A stretch of DNA of 43,797 nt. Source: JBKJUK01 sp046590705. GTDB lineage: Bacteria > Acidobacteriota > Thermoanaerobaculia > Gp7-AA8. The stretch lies in NCBI GenBank assembly GCA_046590705.1, contig JBKJUK010000190.1, forward strand, positions 1 through 43,797. The letters are read 5' to 3'. The position numbers were made by a program, and so were the translations under genes. Positions 40,225-43,797 of this stretch are shown here, piece after piece. Position 1 is the first letter of the stretch, and each line of letters starts with the position of its first letter. The notes beneath the pieces were generated by a model. The model saw only the letters and a list, made by a program, of their open reading frames with translations. It ran no database searches and had not been told where the DNA came from.

Positions 40225-41446
40225 GGCGCGCGATCACACAGCTGATGATCCCACCACCGGCAGAGATCGAGTTCACCAGCGCGTATCGGATTTCCTTCTC
40301 TTCTGCCTCTCTGCGAATGTTGATCGCGAGGTCGGGATCGCCACTCTCGAATCCAACGCCTGGAGGAAGCTTTTGCGAATGCATCGAAAGAAACGCAGCC
40401 ACCAGTTGCAGCGCTCCTGCTGCAGCGTATTCACCGAAAATGCCTTTGGTCACCACGACCGGGATTCTGCCCCCGCCGATGCGCCGAATTGCGTCAGCCT
40501 CGAGCCGGTCGCCTCTCACGCTGGAGTTCGCGGAAGCGAAAATCACGTCAATATCGCTTTCGGTAATCCCTGCGTCGGCGATGGCATCACGCATCGCTCG
40601 AACGACGGCTTCTGCATCATGTCCCCAGTCGGAGATTGACGCCGTAGGATCTTTGGCAATCCCGAAACCGGCAAACCAGCCGTACGGCTCCCGCCCGCGA
40701 GCGGCAGTTTCCAATGTGAGAGTCGCTGCGCCTTCGCCCAGAATCATTCCATTCCGGCGAGCATCGAACGGCCGACAGACCTCCCCGCTTTGCGCTGTGA
40801 CATGCGCCAGCGCACGGATGCGATCGAGCACAGAGAACGTAACGTCATTGATTTCGTCCACACCACCAACTACAGATGCCCCGACAGCCCCGCTCACAAT
40901 GCGCGAGCAGGCGTACATCGCTGCCGCCATCGCAGAGGACTCACGCTGAGTGAATGTCAGATTGAAGCCTTCGAAATGATTCTCGATGGCAATATGACTC
41001 CCCGGCGCGTTGGCCACGGATTCAGCGAACAGCTGAGGGGGAGCCAGCGACGGGCCTCTGGCGATGTACTCATCCAGATATTCGACCGAGGTTTGTACCG
41101 GACCAAAGGCAGTCCCGATTGCAACACCGATCCTGCTGCGCTCGTATTCGAGCGGTCCACCATGATCGTCCAGCGCCATTTTCGTCGCAGCCACGAGCAT
41201 CCGCGACAGGCCGTTCATCCGCCGCATCCTGGCCATTGGAATGAACTCTTTCGGCCTGAACTGCTCGACCAGCGCAGCGCGATGCGCGCGATATCGCGAG
41301 GTGTCGAAGCGGCCTACTTCCCGGATCGCACTGACCCCCGAGTACAGCAGCGCTCGAAAAGGCTCGAGCCCTATTGCATCTGGTGCGACGACTCCAAGGC
41401 CGGTTACCGGGATACGAGCGCTCGTCCGCTCAGTGGCTACATCCAT
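40214..41446 (-). CDS. Ketosynthase-like protein lacking the catalytic triad (chain-length-factor-like)
   Basis: The protein has 410 residues with the thiolase-fold layout of a FabF-type ketosynthase (VTGLGVVAPDAIG at the start, GEGAATLTLE in the middle, SISAGGGIISCVI at the end). All three catalytic positions are changed. The nucleophile Cys is Arg168 (TQRESSA in place of TACASAG), the first His is Asn307 (SANSS for NAHGT), and the second His is Glu339 (GEYAAAG for GHTLGAAG). It cannot condense by itself. It lies directly after an intact ketosynthase, as in KS-CLF pairs of type II polyketide, aryl polyene and related systems, where the partner shapes the cavity and limits chain length. The KS gene ends 59 bases before its ATG. 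No good ribosome binding site is visible. Confidence 0.85.
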   Translation of the reverse strand: MDVATERTSARIPVTGLGVVAPDAIGLEPFRALLYSGVSAIREVGRFDTSRYRAHRAALVEQFRPKEFIPMARMRRMNGLSRMLVAATKMALDDHGGPLEYERSRIGVAIGTAFGPVQTSVEYLDEYIARGPSLAPPQLFAESVANAPGSHIAIENHFEGFNLTFTQRESSAMAAAMYACSRIVSGAVGASVVGGVDEINDVTFSVLDRIRALAHVTAQSGEVCRPFDARRNGMILGEGAATLTLETAARGREPYGWFAGFGIAKDPTASISDWGHDAEAVVRAMRDAIADAGITESDIDVIFASANSSVRGDRLEADAIRRIGGGRIPVVVTKGIFGEYAAAGALQLVAAFLSMHSQKLPPGVGFESGDPDLAINIRREAEEKEIRYALVNSISAGGGIISCVIARHGS

Positions 41447-41505
41447 TCGGGTGAGATTCTACGCGATGTGAATCACCAGTGCTCCGTCCGTGAACTAGTG
41501 GCCTG

Positions 41506-42741
41506 TTACAGGTCACCGCTGGTCACAGCGCGGAGAAGAATCGAGACGTTGCTGCCGCCAAACCCAAAGGTGTTCGAGATGGCGTTCGTCATCGCTAGTG
41601 GCCTCGGGGAATCTGGAATGTAATCCAGCTGGCAGTCGGCCGACCCACTCTGGAATCGAAGCGTAGGTGGGGCCACCTGGTGCTGAAGGGCCATGATGGT
41701 CACTACCGCCTCGATTCCACCCGCGGCACCGAGCGTATGTCCGAAGAACGATTTTGAAGAGGACGTGGGAACTCCAGTACCGAGCACTGTGGTGATGGCC
41801 TGACTCTCCGCCGAGTCATTGAGCAGAGTTCCGGTGCCGTGTGCATTCACGTAGTCAATCTGGTCAGCAGCGGCGGTACCGGAAGACATGGCCTCACGCA
41901 TGGCGGCTGCGGCGCCACGGCCGTCCTCAGCTGGCGCAGTGGGGTGATGTGCGTCACACGTAGCGCCGTAACCGCAGAGCTCCGCGAGTATGTTTGCCCC
42001 TCGATCGACGGCATCACTCCAGCGCTCGATCACGATGTAACCGGCGCCTTCACCGAGTGTAATTCCCTGACGTTCGGCGTCGAAGGGCGTGCAGGGTTTC
42101 GTATCGACTGCCTGCAGCACGTTGAATCCGCTGTACGTCAGCCGGCAGAGAGCGTCGCTGCCGCCAGCAATGGCGACATCGGCGTGACCCGAGCGCAACA
42201 GGTCCGAGGCCATACCAATGGCGGCGCCTGCCGAGGCACAGGCCGTGGCGTTGGAGAAAACTCCTCCCTTCAACTGCAAGAGTTTCGCGACTGCATCGGA
42301 TGGCCCGGAGGTCGGTTGCTGGAGCACAGATGAGGCGGCGGTCCGCAGCGCGCCCCGCTTTACACGTTTGAAGTAGAAACTCTCGCCTTCGAGCAGTCCG
42401 CCGGTCGAGGTTCCTGACGAAACCACGGCACGATCACGGTTGACGGGACGTCCATTGGCGTCGGCCTGCGCCAGCGCCTCCGCCGCCGCGACAACGGCCA
42501 GCAGATCCGTGCGTGACATCCGCTTGATTTCTTTGCGGCTGAAGGGAACACCGAGTTTCTCGCCTGAGACCTCGGCGGCCAGGTCGGTTGGGAAAGTCTC
42601 ACCAGGAAAACTGCCGAGTTTCCGGACTCCGCTCTCAGACCTGCTGATGGAATCCCAGACCTCGTGTTGATTCCGCCCGATCGAGCAGATGACACCGAGG
42701 CCCGTGACGGCCAACCGCATTTCCGGATCAGTTCTACGCAT
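41506..42741 (-). CDS. Beta-ketoacyl-ACP synthase (FabF-like ketosynthase)
   Basis: From the ATG at 42741 the protein has 411 residues; an ATG seven codons in (42720) is also possible. The longer upstream frame is antisense-like sequence over the dehydratase gene. The Cys-His-His triad is complete: Cys168 in NATACASAGAAIG, His301 in NAHGTGTLLND and His335 in SKSFFGHTLGAAGG. It should elongate ACP-bound chains by malonyl decarboxylative condensation. The start overlaps the dehydratase stop by eight bases, so translation is coupled. With the inactive partner next door it most likely acts as the KS half of a KS-CLF heterodimer rather than as housekeeping FabF. Confidence 0.92.
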   Translation of the reverse strand: MRRTDPEMRLAVTGLGVICSIGRNQHEVWDSISRSESGVRKLGSFPGETFPTDLAAEVSGEKLGVPFSRKEIKRMSRTDLLAVVAAAEALAQADANGRPVNRDRAVVSSGTSTGGLLEGESFYFKRVKRGALRTAASSVLQQPTSGPSDAVAKLLQLKGGVFSNATACASAGAAIGMASDLLRSGHADVAIAGGSDALCRLTYSGFNVLQAVDTKPCTPFDAERQGITLGEGAGYIVIERWSDAVDRGANILAELCGYGATCDAHHPTAPAEDGRGAAAAMREAMSSGTAAADQIDYVNAHGTGTLLNDSAESQAITTVLGTGVPTSSSKSFFGHTLGAAGGIEAVVTIMALQHQVAPPTLRFQSGSADCQLDYIPDSPRPLAMTNAISNTFGFGGSNVSILLRAVTSGDL

Positions 42742-43141
42742 TTTCTGTCGGCTCTGGCGCCGCAAGATAGAACCTTGCGCGAGCGAACTCTGTTCCTTCT
42801 CGGGTGGCCGTGCCGCTGAATCGAAAAATGCGACCGAACTCCGCGTCGAGCATGACCCGAAGACGCAGTACATCGCCGAGTTCCAGTGGCCCGTCGATAC
42901 TCGCGGAGTCGATGGCACTCAGATAGCCGGGTATGCCGCTGTCACGAAAGGCCAGAACGCCACCTATCTGCGCCATCGCTTCATAGATCATGAAATCGGA
43001 TGGAGGCAAACCCTCACTCAGTTCGTCATTCGCACCGTGATAGTAGAGACCTTCAACAGTCTTCTGATCGATCTGATTGAGTGATGAAGCAGCCCGGAAA
43101 GGAATCCGATGAGGCAGGCCCCGAAGCCAGTCGCTATCCAC
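42734..43141 (-). CDS. FabZ/ApeI-like 3-hydroxyacyl-ACP dehydratase
   Basis: The protein has 135 residues, one hotdog domain. LPHRIPFRA at residues 9-17 matches the FabZ LPHRYPF motif with catalytic His11, and SDFMIYEAMAQIGGVLAF carries the partner Glu54. It should remove water from 3-hydroxyacyl-ACP to give trans-2-enoyl-ACP. Divergence from housekeeping FabZ is clear in the rest. It overlaps the ACP gene at its start and the ketosynthase gene at its end by eight bases each. No enoyl reductase is seen nearby, which would leave double bonds in the chain, as in polyenes. Confidence 0.85.
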   Translation of the reverse strand: MDSDWLRGLPHRIPFRAASSLNQIDQKTVEGLYYHGANDELSEGLPPSDFMIYEAMAQIGGVLAFRDSGIPGYLSAIDSASIDGPLELGDVLRLRVMLDAEFGRIFRFSGTATREGTEFARARFYLAAPEPTENA

Positions 43142-43421
43142 GAACCTCTGCCTGACTTCCTGCCTTACGCTCCTCGATCAATTGCGCGAGACTCGAGACT
43201 GACCGGAAGTACTGCCTTGCAGAGGATTCGTTTTTGATTTTCAGCCCGAATTCGCTCTCGAGCATCACAACGATCTCGAGCGCGTCAATGGAGTCGAGTC
43301 CCATGCCCCCTTCGAACAGTAATTCGTCGTCACCAATCTCGTCGGGAGTCATGTCTTCGAACTTGAGCCGTTCGATGAGCAACTCCTTGAGTCGGTATTT
43401 GAGGGGTGCGAGATCAGACAA
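43134..43421 (-). CDS. Acyl carrier protein
   Basis: I start at a TTG (43421) because a perfect GGAGGA lies five bases upstream and the product then begins right at the first ACP helix. A longer frame to 43493 would add 24 residues that overlap the upstream gene. The product has 95 residues. The 4'-phosphopantetheine serine is Ser44 in GLDSIDALEIVVMLE, the family motif. Helix 2 and 3 follow (FGLKIKNESSARQYFRSVSSLAQLIEE is the region). It carries the growing chain for the ketosynthase and dehydratase of the same operon. It overlaps its neighbours by eight bases on both sides. Confidence 0.92.
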   Translation of the reverse strand: MSDLAPLKYRLKELLIERLKFEDMTPDEIGDDELLFEGGMGLDSIDALEIVVMLESEFGLKIKNESSARQYFRSVSSLAQLIEERKAGSQAEVRG

Positions 43422-43797
43422 GGGATTCCTCCGGTAATGCAGGGACGGGGCCGCTGCGGGCCCGCGCTGAAGCCGGTAGTGTATCCCACTCAATTCTAGG
43501 AGCGATCACACCGCGGAACTTCTGAAGCCTGACCAGCCCGAAGAAGATGGCCAGCTTCCAGCGATCATGGGTCTTGTCGAACACGTTGCCTGCCAGAACG
43601 CCAACGACCGCCCCGAGAAGTCCGAAGCGTTCACTGGGATGGAGGAACACCTCCAGAAACTCGCGCCGATAAAAGTTCCCGATGAACATCAGGTACTTTT
43701 TCAGTGCGGCGGTCATCCTGCGCTCATACACTTTCAGCGGCCGCATGACGCCGATCCTGAGTTTCGCCGACACAGCCTCGGAGGCGATGTCTGCAGA
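43414..43797 (-). CDS. C-terminal part of a probable FAD-dependent oxidoreductase (halogenase/FixC-like), cut by the window edge
   Basis: The frame is open to the right edge, so only about the last 127 residues are present. An internal GTG at 43773 is not the real start. The segment YERRMTAALKKYLMFIGNFYRREFLEVF, then SERFGLLGAVVGVLAGNVF and RWKLAIFFGLVRLQKF, resembles the C-terminal tail of the NAD(P)/FAD-dependent oxidoreductases annotated as tryptophan-halogenase-like in aryl polyene and related clusters. The FAD-binding N-terminus is outside the window, so the assignment is from tail resemblance only. It overlaps the ACP gene by eight bases and is therefore in the same operon. Confidence 0.55.
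   Translation of the reverse strand, partial: SADIASEAVSAKLRIGVMRPLKVYERRMTAALKKYLMFIGNFYRREFLEVFLHPSERFGLLGAVVGVLAGNVFDKTHDRWKLAIFFGLVRLQKFRGVIAPRIEWDTLPASARARSGPVPALPEESLV
43427..43432 (-). promoter_or_regulatory. Ribosome binding site that decides a TTG start (ACP gene)
   Basis: GGAGGA on the minus strand lies five bases before the TTG at 43421, and inside the 3' end of the upstream oxidoreductase gene. It is the best ribosome binding site in the window and makes the rare start credible. Confidence 0.8.

Overview
This 43.8 kb window appears to be chromosomal DNA from a moderately GC-rich, Gram-negative-type (diderm) bacterium. Evidence for an outer membrane is an MlaE-MlaF-MlaD lipid-transport operon, a class A penicillin-binding protein with a UB2H-like segment (PBP1B type), secreted coiled-coil/TPR proteins and a lipoprotein. 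TTG starts, terminators with poor U-tracts and several families of GC-rich intergenic palindromes would suit an Acidobacteriota-like lineage, but that placement is inference; no rRNA or marker comparison was possible. Nothing resembles a phage, plasmid or CRISPR array.

Layout. 1-691 is non-coding and contains a composite inverted repeat. 692-2227 (-) is an NAD(P)-binding SDR protein with an extra C-terminal domain. 2734-5880 (+) is a membrane PAS-GGDEF-EAL protein, followed by a stand-alone PilT-like ATPase (6029-7246), a fragment of an IS200/REP-type transposase and a two-gene ABC-2 exporter (7552-9755). 9973-13941 (-) holds three exported proteins of unknown function. dinB (14160-15257) sits between copies of a short dispersed repeat and next to a MITE-like element. 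15486-19059 (-) holds two overlapping pairs: aminotransferase + EVE protein, and DUF4442-like protein + periplasmic binding lipoprotein. 19316-24546 (-) is a compact run mlaE-mlaF-mlaD-ugd-uxs. 24694-36193 (-) is a housekeeping block read right to left: tRNA-Lys, tRNA-Leu, tig, clpP, clpX, lon, engB, rho, mrcB. It has a clear promoter before the tRNAs, a terminator after clpP and a promoter before clpX. 36588-37883 (-) holds a CDP-alcohol phosphatidyltransferase and a Crp/Fnr regulator, divergent from a MinD-like ATPase (38072-39388).

The most interesting locus is at the right edge (39547-43797, -). It is a tightly overlapping operon: FAD-dependent oxidoreductase (cut by the edge), ACP, FabZ-like dehydratase, active ketosynthase, a second ketosynthase-like protein that has lost all three catalytic residues (chain-length-factor-like), and a family-2 glycosyltransferase. 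It looks like part of an aryl-polyene-like or other type II polyketide/fatty-acid-type pathway that continues outside the window.

The intergenic spaces carry at least five repeat families: paired REP-like palindromes at 17353, 29831 and 39423; a second REP-like family at 27246; two 176-178 bp MITE-like inverted repeats at 15291 and 36320 with a solo end at 584; a CCGCATTTCTCACA-type short repeat at four sites; and a 14-bp tandem repeat at 9761. The transposase fragment at 7270-7368 is of the kind associated with REP sequences.
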